Shown: positions 26,849 to 34,596, counted from the stretch's first letter. The stretch: DNA of 64,000 nt from Halogranum gelatinilyticum (GCF_900103715.1 NZ_FNHL01000001.1:787295-851294), one strand, 5' to 3'. The notes: generated from the letters alone by a model not told the origin. Numbers and translations are program-made.

Positions 26849-27304
26849 TCACTCTCGCGCGACGACGACGGCGACGCTCCCGTCACGACGGGTGAGCGTC
26901 AGCGTCAGTCGGTGCCGTCCGGTCTCGCGCAACACCAGCGGCCCGTCGGCGACGACGAGCGGGACATCGAGGCGGACGCGTCGCTGGCGGCCGTTGTCGA
27001 GTTCGTAGCCCACCATCGGCCGTCGACAGCCCTCACCGTCACGGCAGCCGACCCGTATCGCGTCGACGCCAGCGGCCGTCCACGACCGTGCGGGGACGGA
27101 AACCGAGAGAACCCGGCGGGCACCGGGGACCCCCGAGACCGTGGCGTCGTCGTCGTCGACCAGCGAGGTGGCAGCGGCCGAGAGCCGTGCCATCTCCCCG
27201 TCGAGGTGGGCCGCTGTCCGGTCGGCGCGGGCACTGTCGACCGCCGGGAGCGACGTGGCGAGGAGGGCGGTCGCGACGGCGACGGCGACGACGACGCGGA
27301 TCAC
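26849..27304 (-). CDS. Small secreted/anchored protein of the filament-like operon (151 aa)
   Basis: 151 residues beginning MIRVVVAVAVATALLATSLP, an N-terminal membrane or signal segment with almost no cytoplasmic leader, then a helix (ADRTAAHLDGEMARLSAAAT) and a beta-rich C-terminal domain with a CRDGEGC pair that may form a disulfide. This layout recalls Tad-type minor pilins. It overlaps the coiled-coil gene upstream by four bases (27301-27304). I recall it as a haloarchaeal DUF family; function unknown. Confidence 0.65.
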   Translation of the reverse strand: MIRVVVAVAVATALLATSLPAVDSARADRTAAHLDGEMARLSAAATSLVDDDDATVSGVPGARRVLSVSVPARSWTAAGVDAIRVGCRDGEGCRRPMVGYELDNGRQRRVRLDVPLVVADGPLVLRETGRHRLTLTLTRRDGSVAVVVARE

Positions 27305-27711
27305 AGGACGCGCCGAAGCCGCGAGGCGAGGTCGTCGTCTTCGGTCCGTTCGGTGCTGTCGTCGTCGACTCCAGCGTCCGCGTGCCGTGTCTCGGCTGCA
27401 GGCAGGTCGAGGTCGTCGACGGTCGGCCCGTCGCTCACCTGTTCGGCGACGGCTTCGGCCGTGGCGAGCGCGGCGTCGGCTCGCCGTTCGACGTCGCGGT
27501 TGACGGCGCGGACGCCGCCGACGTAGCCGCGGACGGCCTGGACGGCGGCTTCCAGTTCCGTGAGCCGCTCGTCGACCGTCTCGGCCCGTGTTTCCAGTTC
27601 GGTAAGTCGTCGTTCGACGTCGGCGGCGTCCGAGAGGTCGTCGACCGCCGTCTCGCCGTCGGTCAGCGCGCGTTCGACCGCGTCGAGTCGCTCTGTGAGG
27701 TCGTCAGCCAT
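27301..27711 (-). CDS. Coiled-coil protein, first gene of the filament-like operon (136 aa)
   Basis: 136 residues without a membrane helix. Residues 1-70 are a heptad-rich coiled coil (LTERLDAVERALTDGE; ERRLTELETRAETVDERL; TELEAAVQAVRGYVGG), the rest acidic and disordered-looking, ending ASRLRRVL. As the first gene of the eight-gene operon it could be a cytoplasmic adaptor for the ATPase, but this is inference from position only. It is divergent from cetZ2, with a 77-base shared promoter region; an AAAAACC tract (~27735-27743) lies about 27 bases upstream of its ATG. Confidence 0.65.
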   Translation of the reverse strand: MADDLTERLDAVERALTDGETAVDDLSDAADVERRLTELETRAETVDERLTELEAAVQAVRGYVGGVRAVNRDVERRADAALATAEAVAEQVSDGPTVDDLDLPAAETRHADAGVDDDSTERTEDDDLASRLRRVL

Positions 27712-27788
27712 GGCCGGTGGTGGCCCCGTTTTCGCAGAAAAACCTTCGCGGGGGAACGTTCAAGGGGGGACCGGCCAACGTGTCACTT

Positions 27789-28868
27789 ATGAAGACCGTC
27801 CTGATTGGTGTCGGCCAAGCCGGCGGCAAGCTGGCGACCTCCCTCGTCGAATTCGACGACCGTATGGGATTCGACGCGATCACCGGCGCGCTGGCGATCA
27901 ACAGCGCGAAGGCAGACCTCCAACCCCTCCCCCTCGAAACCGTCCTCGTCGGCCAAGACAAGGTCAACGGCCACGGCGTTGGCGGCGACAACGAACTCGG
28001 CGCGGAAGTGATGCAGTCGGACGCCCGCGAAGTCATGGGCGCGCTCGACGGCAACATTACCGCCGCGGCCGAGGCCATCGTCGTCGTCGCCGGACTCGGC
28101 GGCGGCACCGGCTCCGGCGGCGCGCCCGTCGTCGTGAAAGAACTCCAACGCGTCTACGACGTGCCCGTCTACGCGCTCGGCGTCCTCCCCGGCCGCGGCG
28201 AGGGCGCGATGTTCCAGGTCAACGCCGGACGGTCGCTCAAGACCCTGGCCCGCGAAGCCGATTCGGTGCTCCTGGTCGACAACGACGCGTGGCGTTCCTC
28301 CGGCGAGAGCATGGAAGAGGGCTACGACGCCATCAACGAGGCCATCGCCCGCCGCGTCGGCCTGCTTCTCGCCTCCGGCGAGGCCGTCGAAGGCGTCGGC
28401 GAGAGCGTCGTCGACTCCAGCGAGATCATCAACACGCTCCGTTCTGGTGGAATCGCCTCGCTGGGATACGCCAGTGCCGAAGCCGGGGAAGACGCCGCCG
28501 ACAACATCAACACCGTGATGAGTACGGCCCGCCGCGCGCTCTTGACCGGGGCGAGTCTCCCCGACGCGACGACGGCCGATTCGGCACTCGTCGTCGTCGC
28601 CGCCGAGTCGGACCGTATCCCGCGGAAGGGCGTCGAACGCGCGCGCCGCTGGATCGAGGACGAGACCGGCAGTATGCAGGTCCGTGGCGGCGACTTCCCG
28701 CTCGGGAGCGAACGGATCGCGACGCTCGTTCTCCTCGGTGGTGTCGAGCGGTCGACGCGGGTCGAACAGTTCATCGAGCGCGCGAAAGAGGCGCGTGAAG
28801 AAGCGAAACAAGAGCGACAGGACCCGAACACCGCCTTCGCCAACGACGAGTTGGACTCGCTGTTCTGA
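27789..28868 (+). CDS. cetZ2: CetZ tubulin/FtsZ-superfamily GTPase, CetZ2-like
   Basis: 359 residues from ATG 27789. N-terminal MKTVLIGVGQAGGKL is the first nucleotide-binding loop; GGGTGSGG (104-111) is the tubulin/FtsZ signature that binds GTP phosphates; NDAWRSSGESM and VDSSEIINTL follow as in CetZ proteins. CetZ proteins are archaeal tubulin relatives that control cell shape and motility; the sequence MKTVLIGVGQAGGKL and the ending fit what I remember of CetZ2 better than CetZ1. C-terminal ~30 residues are charged and end NDELDSLF. Divergent from the filament-like operon. Confidence 0.85.
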   Translation: MKTVLIGVGQAGGKLATSLVEFDDRMGFDAITGALAINSAKADLQPLPLETVLVGQDKVNGHGVGGDNELGAEVMQSDAREVMGALDGNITAAAEAIVVVAGLGGGTGSGGAPVVVKELQRVYDVPVYALGVLPGRGEGAMFQVNAGRSLKTLAREADSVLLVDNDAWRSSGESMEEGYDAINEAIARRVGLLLASGEAVEGVGESVVDSSEIINTLRSGGIASLGYASAEAGEDAADNINTVMSTARRALLTGASLPDATTADSALVVVAAESDRIPRKGVERARRWIEDETGSMQVRGGDFPLGSERIATLVLLGGVERSTRVEQFIERAKEAREEAKQERQDPNTAFANDELDSLF

Positions 28869-28980
28869 GTGCTCCTCGGCTCTCTGTTTTCGACGGCAGA
28901 GCCACGGCTCCGTGAGTGACGACAGGGTGAACAGACGAGGAAAGACGGAAAAAGACGGAGCGTGAGACGAGAGAGCGGCC

Positions 28981-30330
28981 TTACCGCGACAGCAGACAGC
29001 CGCCGTCGAACTCCGAGCGCTGGTAGTCGACGTCCATCAGGTCGAGGATGGTCGGCGCGATGTCGAAGAGGTCCGCGTCCTCGATGGATGCCTCGGGGTC
29101 GTCGATGTAGAGCGAGGCGTTGTCGAAGCTGTGCATCCCGTTACGCGGGCCGGTGCCGAACACGTCGTCGTAGCCCTTGAAGCCGGCTTTGAGGTCGAAG
29201 CCGTGGTTCGGGATGACGACGAGGTCCGGGGCGATGTCGTCGTGGTCGCCGCGGAAGGCCTCCTCCTTCTCGACGACACGGGCGGCCACCTTGGTGCCGT
29301 CGGGACCTTCGAGGTTTTTGAGGGCCTCCTTCAGCTCGGCACGCTTGGTCTCGTACTCGCTTTTCGGCACGGAGCCGCGGGGTTCGCGGCCTTCGAGGTT
29401 GAGGTAGAAGCGGCCGGGAATGAGCGAGTAGGCCTCGGTCTCGTCGGCGATGTCGCCGAGTTCGGCGTGGTCGTCGCTCTCGTAGGAGAGCCAGCCCTCC
29501 TGCTGGAGCCAGGTGTTGAAGTGGACCTCGTAGTCCAGCGAGGTGAAGCCGTGGTCGGAGGCGACGACGAGCGTGACGTCGTCGGGGAGCATCTTGCGGA
29601 TCTTCCCGATGTACTCGTCGACCTTCTTGTAGAAGTCGATGAAGGCCTGCTTGTTCGCGCCGTCGCGCTCGTAGTCCTTGAACAGGAAGTGGTTGACCCG
29701 GTCGGTCGTCATGAAGACGCCGAAGAAGAGGTCCCAGTCGTCGGCGGTGAGATACTTCTCGAACGCCTCGAAGCGTTTGTCGAGCGTCTTGTGTGCGTCG
29801 TCGACGAAGTCGGACTTGTCGTCCTTGTGGCCGAGTTTGGCGTTGACGTCGATCTTGTAGTCCATCGACTGGAGGTCGTCGCGGAACTCGTCGGGGTAGG
29901 CGGCCTTGTCGACGCCGGGCGAGAGGAAGCCCGAGACCATCCGCTGGACGTTGCGCTGCGGCGGGAACGTGACGGGCACGTTCATCACCGTCGCGTCGAG
30001 ACCGGCCTCGCTCACGCGGTCCCAGAGACGCTTGGCCTGGACGTCCCGACCCATCGGGACGTAGGTGTCGTAGCTCCCGACCTCACGGTCTTGGAAGCCG
30101 TAGACGCCGGTCTCTCCGGGGTTGACGCCGGTCGTGAGGGCGGGCCAACAGGCGCTGGACTCCGGCGGAACGATGCTGTCGATGGCCCCGGCGCTGCCGT
30201 CCTCGGCGAGTGCCGCGAAGTTGGGGAACTCGTCGCGGTGCTCGTCGAGGAGGCTGAACGGCACCCCGTCGATGCCGATGAAAGCGACGCGCGGGTTGTC
30301 GTTGCCGCGCAGTCGGTCGAACAATCCCAT
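28981..30330 (-). CDS. Alkaline phosphatase superfamily protein (phosphodiesterase type)
   Basis: 449 residues from ATG 30330 (MGLFDRLRGNDNPRVAFIGI). Metal-binding motif VAFIGIDGVPFSLL is followed by the nucleophile region PPESSACWPALTTGVNPGETGV, and the distal metal ligands in LVVASDHGFTS and NGMHSFDNASLYI. This matches type I phosphodiesterase/nucleotide pyrophosphatase-like proteins. No signal peptide, so it is probably cytoplasmic. In haloarchaea such genes often sit with surface-polysaccharide or sulfation genes; none are next to it here. Substrate unknown. Confidence 0.85.
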   Translation of the reverse strand: MGLFDRLRGNDNPRVAFIGIDGVPFSLLDEHRDEFPNFAALAEDGSAGAIDSIVPPESSACWPALTTGVNPGETGVYGFQDREVGSYDTYVPMGRDVQAKRLWDRVSEAGLDATVMNVPVTFPPQRNVQRMVSGFLSPGVDKAAYPDEFRDDLQSMDYKIDVNAKLGHKDDKSDFVDDAHKTLDKRFEAFEKYLTADDWDLFFGVFMTTDRVNHFLFKDYERDGANKQAFIDFYKKVDEYIGKIRKMLPDDVTLVVASDHGFTSLDYEVHFNTWLQQEGWLSYESDDHAELGDIADETEAYSLIPGRFYLNLEGREPRGSVPKSEYETKRAELKEALKNLEGPDGTKVAARVVEKEEAFRGDHDDIAPDLVVIPNHGFDLKAGFKGYDDVFGTGPRNGMHSFDNASLYIDDPEASIEDADLFDIAPTILDLMDVDYQRSEFDGGCLLSR

Positions 30331-30510
30331 ACACTCGGGTACCCGGGAGAGGCATAAAGAAGCTTCCATAGATGCGTCTTCTGACGCTGTCTGTGACGGT
30401 CTCTCCCGACGGAACTGTTGGACGGCGACCGACTCGACTACGGCACGGACAGCGAGCCACGCGCGGCCGGAATCCGAAACGACATATCCGGTCCCGCCTA
30501 AGCCCCGACC

Positions 30511-31107
30511 ATGGCTACAGCCAGCGTCAGGGGTCCGATGAAGGAACATCCGGCGGCCGCGACGGCGGTTCTCTCGGTCGTCGGATACGGCATCGTCATC
30601 GGCACCTTCGCCGGGCTCGTTCCTGAATCTCTGTTCCCGGATCTCTCGCTCCAGCAGGTGAACCTCCTCTCACACGCCATCGCCGCCATCAACACGACGG
30701 CGACGATTCTCTTGGTTCTCGGCTGGCGGTGGATTCGCCAAAACGAGGTGAAGAAACACGCCGCCGCGATGACCGGCTCGTTCGGTCTCATCCTCGTCTT
30801 CCTCGTGCTCTATCTCACGAAGATCGGCGGCGGCGGGACCAAGGAGATCGTAGGCGCGCCGCAGCTCGTCTACTACGCCTACCTCGCGATGCTCGCCATC
30901 CACATCATTCTCTCCATCGTCGCCGTCCCGGTGGTGCTCTACGCGCTCATCCTCGGCATCACCCACACGCCGACGGAACTCCGCCAGGAGACGCCTCACA
31001 AGAAGATCGGCCGCATCGCGGCGGGCTCGTGGATTCTGTCGCTCTCGCTCGGCGTCGTCACCTACGTCATGCTGAACTGGGTGTACGCGTACGAGTTTAC
31101 CGCCTGA
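30511..31107 (+). CDS. DUF420 membrane protein
   Basis: 198 residues with five or six membrane helices: AVLSVVGYGIVIGTFAGLVP, NLLSHAIAAINTTATILLVL, MTGSFGLILVFLVLYLTKI, YYAYLAMLAIHIILSIVAVP and IAAGSWILSLSLGVVTYVML. Histidines lie at the membrane face (LLSHAIA; LAIHIILS), as in DUF420/YozB proteins associated with haem-copper oxidase assembly. No oxidase genes are adjacent, so the link to respiration is from family knowledge only. Divergent from the phosphatase gene with ~180 bases between. Confidence 0.85.
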   Translation: MATASVRGPMKEHPAAATAVLSVVGYGIVIGTFAGLVPESLFPDLSLQQVNLLSHAIAAINTTATILLVLGWRWIRQNEVKKHAAAMTGSFGLILVFLVLYLTKIGGGGTKEIVGAPQLVYYAYLAMLAIHIILSIVAVPVVLYALILGITHTPTELRQETPHKKIGRIAAGSWILSLSLGVVTYVMLNWVYAYEFTA

Positions 31108-31207
31108 TTCGGCGACTGAGGTCTCTCCCACGCTCCGTTCGCCTCAATAAACTATTGTAAATCGACAGCGGTTTTCAAGTGTTCTCGACAGTGCTGAGCC
31201 GACAGTC

Positions 31208-31486
31208 TGGCGCGTGGCTTCGCGCCGTCTCGTCGGCGCGTGACACGCACGCGAGGGATGAGCACCGCAAGGAGCGAAGCGACTGAGGAGCGCAGTCGGT
31301 TGGGGAGGGAGTGGCTGTGGCGGGCGGGACTGAAAGGGGACGCGCTGTCGGCGTCTGTGTGAGCGGAGCGAACGCAGGCCAGCGAGAGTCTGCGACTCTC
31401 GCGTGAACCCCGGTGCCTCAAGCACCGCAGGCCGGAGGCCGAGGAGCACAGAGGGAGCGCGGGAGCCGACAGTGCGTGGGCTTTCG
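31208..31486 (-). repeat. Dispersed structured intergenic element, copy 3 (279 bp, inverted)
   Basis: On the minus strand it begins CGAAAGCCCACGCA (31486) and ends GAAGCCACGCGCCA (31208). The lower stem is ACGCACTGTCGGC (31477-31465) with GCCGACAGCGCGT (31352-31340), 12 of 13 paired. The second hairpin is GCGCCG/CGGCGC (31239-31234 and 31227-31222). Between the lower arms there are ~53 extra bases, including a perfect hairpin GCGAGAGTC-GCA-GACTCTCGC. Upstream CAGTGAACAC (31498-31489) is shared with copy 1. The gap 31108-31561 has no supported gene. Confidence 0.85.
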
Positions 31487-31561
31487 ATGTGTTCACTGTC
31501 CTAACGACTACTACACCGCGAACTTTGAAACCAAAAATACAGTCAGTCGTGCCGAAGACCG

Positions 31562-32320
31562 CTAGCCGATGTACCGAAGATCGTCGCCGGTCGGCACGGC
31601 CTCCTGCTGCTGTTGCATCTCCTGAATCTTGCCGACGACTTCCTCCATCTCCTCGGCGCGCTCCTCCAAGGACTCGTAGTTGAGTTCGAAGCCGACGACT
31701 TCCTCCAGTATCTCAAGCACCGCACGGGCACTCTTCGGGTCGACGAGGTAGCCGCTCGTCTCGCCCATGAGGCAGGTCGCGTCGAAGCCGCGGCGCGCGC
31801 CGAGACCGAGTACGAGACCACTGACGCCGACGACGCCGCCCGCGGGTTCGTCCTCGCGGAACTCGACGCCCGCTTCTTCGAGGTCGTCGACGAGCGCGCT
31901 ATCGGTCACGGCACCGAGGACGGTGTACTCCTCGATGAGTTCGCCCGTCGGGACGCCGCCGAGCGCGTAGGCGCGCGTCGCGCCGAACTCTTCGGCGATG
32001 TCGAGGAAGGCGTCCGTGAGATGGTAGTGGCCGTCGTTCGACTGCGCCTGGTGGTCGCCCGTGAGGACGAGGAGGTCTTCCTCACCCACGTCGACCGCGT
32101 GGAACTCCGCGCAGGTCAGCGAGGCGACGCCCTCGTCGTCGATGTTGACCTGCGGCGGGAACTCGTCGGTGTAGACGCGGCGGACGAGTTCGCTGTCGAA
32201 CTCTTCGAGGAGATACTCCGCGGCGAGTTTGCCGACGTGGCCGACGCCGGGCAGCCCCTCGACGAAGACGGGGTCGTCGAGGTCCGGGTCGGCGACGACG
32301 TCGATTTCGATGGATTCCAT
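31562..32320 (-). CDS. PAC2-family proteasome assembly chaperone-like protein
   Basis: 252 residues from ATG 32320. The N-terminus DDPVFVEGLPGVGHVGKLAAEYL is the PAC2 family glycine motif (GxPGxGxVG), with LLVLTGDHQAQ and YALGGVPTG further on, and a C-terminal coiled coil (LEERAEEMEEVVGKIQEMQQ). PAC2 homologues assist 20S proteasome assembly, although archaeal members can act with ATPases or in nucleotide-related roles. It is the last gene of the L44e-S27e-eIF2alpha-Nop10 operon. Confidence 0.88.
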   Translation of the reverse strand: MESIEIDVVADPDLDDPVFVEGLPGVGHVGKLAAEYLLEEFDSELVRRVYTDEFPPQVNIDDEGVASLTCAEFHAVDVGEEDLLVLTGDHQAQSNDGHYHLTDAFLDIAEEFGATRAYALGGVPTGELIEEYTVLGAVTDSALVDDLEEAGVEFREDEPAGGVVGVSGLVLGLGARRGFDATCLMGETSGYLVDPKSARAVLEILEEVVGFELNYESLEERAEEMEEVVGKIQEMQQQQEAVPTGDDLRYIG

Positions 32321-32409
32321 ATCCGGCCAGTCGGGACGTGGCGGCTTAATAGGTTTGAAGACGAGACCCGTCGCTCGGCGTGTCGAAGAACGCGGGAAGA
32401 AAACGCGGC

Positions 32410-32589
32410 CTACTCGCGACGACGCTTGGCCCGCCGCCGGTACTCGCCGTAGGGGTCCTCGGGGTTGAACGGCGCGGGCGCGCTGTTCTCGGCGTCGGCA
32501 CCGCACTCCGGACACGTCGCCGAGAGCGTGTACACCGGGCGGGGGTGGGCGTCGCGCCACGCCGAACAGACCCGGATGTCCGAGTGCAT
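32410..32589 (-). CDS. nop10: Nop10, H/ACA RNP protein (59 aa)
   Basis: 59 residues read directly: starts MHSDIRVCSAWRDAHPRPVY and ends in the Nop10 hallmark PFNPEDPYGEYRRRAKRRR. Nop10 binds Cbf5 and guides pseudouridylation of rRNA. The zinc ribbon is partial: C8, C26 and C29 are present, but the usual second cysteine (CxxC at the start) is not, a difference from thermophile Nop10. Three bases separate it from the end of eIF2-alpha, the classic archaeal gene order, and the PAC2 gene follows. Confidence 0.92.
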   Translation of the reverse strand: MHSDIRVCSAWRDAHPRPVYTLSATCPECGADAENSAPAPFNPEDPYGEYRRRAKRRRE

Positions 32590-32592
32590 CGG

Positions 32593-33393
32593 TTATTCGT
32601 CGTCTTCCGTGCGTTCGCGGTGGTATTCGGCAGTCCCACCGACGGCCTCGATGGCCTCGCGGGCGCGCTCGGCACTCGCTTCGAGCTGCGCCTCGGCCGT
32701 CTTGTAGTCGGGTGCCTTCACCTTGATGCGGTATTCGGGCGACCCGACGTAGGCGACGGTGAGTTCAATTCCGTCGGGAATCTCACCGTTTCCTTCGGCG
32801 GCCTTCAGTGCGTCCTTGATGTCGTCGACGCCGTCGGGCGTCGGACAGCGGAGGTCGACGTAGCCGGTGACGTTGACGTAGGGCACCGAGACGTTCTCGC
32901 GGGCCGTCTGGACGACGGCCTGCTTCTCGTCCTCCTCGATGTCGACGTCTTCGAGTGCCTCCATCCCGTGGATGGCGGCCTGCTCGAATCCATCGTAGAG
33001 CGACTCGTACTCGGCGAGCAGGGCGTTGGCGACGGCTCCGTACTGCTCGTCGGAGACGTCTTCGCCGAACGCGATGGCCATCCACTTGTCGGCCTTCTGC
33101 TCGTTCTTCCAGTCCTGAATCTTCTCTTTGCGCTGGTGCTCGTTGACGTCCTTGATCGAGAGGTCGATCTGCTGGGAACTCTCGTCGATGTCGAGCACCT
33201 TTGCGACGACCGTCTGTCCCTCGCGGACGTGGTCGCGGACGTTCTTGATCCAGCCGCTCGCGACCTCGCTGATGTGCGCGAGGCCACGCTTGTTCTCGTA
33301 CTCCTCGAGGTCGACGAAGACCCCGAAGTCGGCAATCTCGTCTACCTTGCCGACGACGAGGTCACCTTTGTCGGGCCAGCCACTGTACTTCAT
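32593..33393 (-). CDS. Translation initiation factor aIF2 subunit alpha
   Basis: 266 residues. Residues 8-85 are the S1/OB domain ([20 protein letters not shown] and [19 protein letters not shown]), followed by the helical middle domain and a C-terminal alpha/beta domain ([20 protein letters not shown]). It is the alpha subunit of the heterotrimeric factor that brings initiator Met-tRNA to the ribosome. Position two genes after L44e and S27e is the conserved archaeal arrangement. The initiator tRNA gene lies 8 kb away. Confidence 0.95.
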   Translation of the reverse strand: MKYSGWPDKGDLVVGKVDEIADFGVFVDLEEYENKRGLAHISEVASGWIKNVRDHVREGQTVVAKVLDIDESSQQIDLSIKDVNEHQRKEKIQDWKNEQKADKWMAIAFGEDVSDEQYGAVANALLAEYESLYDGFEQAAIHGMEALEDVDIEEDEKQAVVQTARENVSVPYVNVTGYVDLRCPTPDGVDDIKDALKAAEGNGEIPDGIELTVAYVGSPEYRIKVKAPDYKTAEAQLEASAERAREAIEAVGGTAEYHRERTEDDE

Positions 33394-33411
33394 ACTGGGT
33401 CCTCCAGGGGG

Positions 33412-33585
33412 TTACCGTGCCTCGACGGTCTCGACAACCTCACCCTCGAAGGCAGCGTTGCTGCCGGCGGGGCGAGCGAGGACGGTTCCGCAGACGGCGC
33501 AGTTGACGACCGTCGCGGCCTTGCCGAAGACGACCTGTTCGTTCTCACAGTCCTGACACTTGAGCTTGTAGAAGTTCCCTGCCAT
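33412..33585 (-). CDS. rps27e: 30S ribosomal protein S27e (57 aa)
   Basis: 57 residues read directly, starting MAGNFYKLKCQDCENEQVVF. Four zinc-binding cysteines at 10, 13, 29 and 32 (C-x2-C ... C-x2-C) as in all S27e. Located 2 bases after the L44e stop and just upstream of aIF2-alpha on the same strand, the standard archaeal order. Confidence 0.93.
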   Translation of the reverse strand: MAGNFYKLKCQDCENEQVVFGKAATVVNCAVCGTVLARPAGSNAAFEGEVVETVEAR

Positions 33586-33587
33586 CG

Positions 33588-33869
33588 TTACTCCTGGAAC
33601 TCCAGTCGGCCTGCGCGCCAGCCTTCGCGCATGTGGGCCTTGCCACAGTCGCTACAGCGGTATTTCAGGTGGGTTTTCTTCGTCGGCTTGTCGCCACCGG
33701 GCACCTTCGAGAACTTCCCGGCGTTCCCGATGACTTTCTTGCCGCGCTTCTGCTGACGCGCGTTCCACTTCATCCCCGTCGGACGGCCCTTTCGGACCTT
33801 CTCGACTTCGTGTTCGTGGTGTGCCTTACAATGCGGGCAGTACGTGTTGAATCGGCGAGGCATCTGCAT
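33588..33869 (-). CDS. rpl44e: 50S ribosomal protein L44e
   Basis: 93 residues starting [20 protein letters not shown], with zinc cysteines C11, C14, C72 and C75. The stretch [20 protein letters not shown] is invariant in archaeal L44e. First gene of the translation operon. A TTTTAACG box about 35-42 bases upstream (33903-33910, read on the minus strand) is the likely promoter, giving a short leader. Confidence 0.95.
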   Translation of the reverse strand: MQMPRRFNTYCPHCKAHHEHEVEKVRKGRPTGMKWNARQQKRGKKVIGNAGKFSKVPGGDKPTKKTHLKYRCSDCGKAHMREGWRAGRLEFQE

Positions 33870-33904
33870 AGATATCTACCTTACGCGAGATTTGGCGTGG
33901 GGCG

Positions 33905-34030
33905 TTAAAACCAGTTTGGTTTCTCCGAGGCCTCGTGGGGGAGTTTCTCACCCTCACGGACGGCACCGCCGACTCCCTCGTCGACGTCGAGCGAGCCGTC
34001 CCCGACGGCGACGGCACAGCCAACCCTCAT
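33905..34030 (-). CDS. Possible 41-aa acidic microprotein
   Basis: A 41-residue frame, MRVGCAVAVGDGSLDVDEGV at its start and EASEKPNWF at its end, lies in the gap between L44e and the HAH_0734-type gene. It is acidic with mostly G/C third positions, as real haloarchaeal genes are, and begins with ATG. Against it: it is short, overlaps the likely L44e promoter, and I do not recognise a family. A longer version would run antisense through the neighbouring gene and is not credible. Confidence 0.3.
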   Translation of the reverse strand: MRVGCAVAVGDGSLDVDEGVGGAVREGEKLPHEASEKPNWF

Positions 34031-34035
34031 CGAAG

Positions 34036-34044
34036 CCGTTAAGC
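34036..34044 (+). promoter_or_regulatory. TATA-like box of the HAH_0734-type gene
   Basis: CCGTTAAGC is centred about 28 bases before the ATG at 34068, typical for a leaderless haloarchaeal promoter. Confidence 0.45.
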
Positions 34045-34067
34045 GGCGACTGTGCCAACGGGCGACT

Positions 34068-34334
34068 ATGCAGCACCTCATCGTGCACGGGGACCCCGGC
34101 ATCCGCAAGGACGCCATCATCAACTACGACGACACCGAGCAGGTCTGCTTCTCTATCCAGCGACAGGGCGACTACCACGGACCCGACGAGGTCCAGCTGT
34201 GGTGCGTCATCGGGACGGAAGACGAACGCGAGGCCTTCGACAAGCGGGAGTTCGTCCCGCACTGGCTCGACGTCGACGACATCGAGGCCGACGCCCTCGA
34301 CGTCATCGAGGCCTCTAGCGACATGGCCGTCTAA
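34068..34334 (+). CDS. HAH_0734-type small haloarchaeal protein (88 aa)
   Basis: 88 residues starting MQHLIVHGDPGIRKDAIINY, with a single cysteine pair (VCFSIQ; LWCVIG) and an acidic, tryptophan-containing C-terminus (HWLDVDDIEADALDVIEA). I recognise it as the haloarchaeal HAH_0734 family, named after the Haloarcula member. Structure and function are unknown to me. It is transcribed away from the L44e operon and ends before a tandem repeat. Confidence 0.8.
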   Translation: MQHLIVHGDPGIRKDAIINYDDTEQVCFSIQRQGDYHGPDEVQLWCVIGTEDEREAFDKREFVPHWLDVDDIEADALDVIEASSDMAV

Positions 34335-34489
34335 CCGGACCTGCGACACCCCCTTTCTCACAGACCGTCGACTGGAGAGCCGTGCACAGCGTCGCAAGTC
34401 GTGTCCGCGTCGAGCAGTCGGCGTCGACCAGCCGACGTCGAACTCGCCGTTCCGGCGAGTGGCCCAGGTCCTACCGGCAGTGGTCGTCG

Positions 34490-34596
34490 GAGCCGACCCG
34501 ACCCAGCCTGACCGGAGCCGACCCGGCCTGACTGGAGTCGACCCGACTCGACCTGACCGAAGCCGACTCCACCTGCCGAAGCCGACTCCACCTGAC
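34490..34596 (+). repeat. Degenerate tandem repeat (GCCGACYC / CCTGACC units)
   Basis: Five or so imperfect units of ~19-25 bases built on GCCGACCC...CCTGACCGGA: for example GCCGACTCCACCTGCCGAA followed by GCCGACTCCACCTGAC at the right end. The array ends exactly before the stop of the 110-residue gene. No frame through it is supported, and the units are not spaced by unique sequence, so it is not a CRISPR. The rest of 34335-34489 shows nothing recognisable. Confidence 0.65.

Noticed and set aside
34490-34596. CRISPR array
   Set aside because: Units are contiguous and degenerate, without unique spacers, and there are no cas genes in the window.
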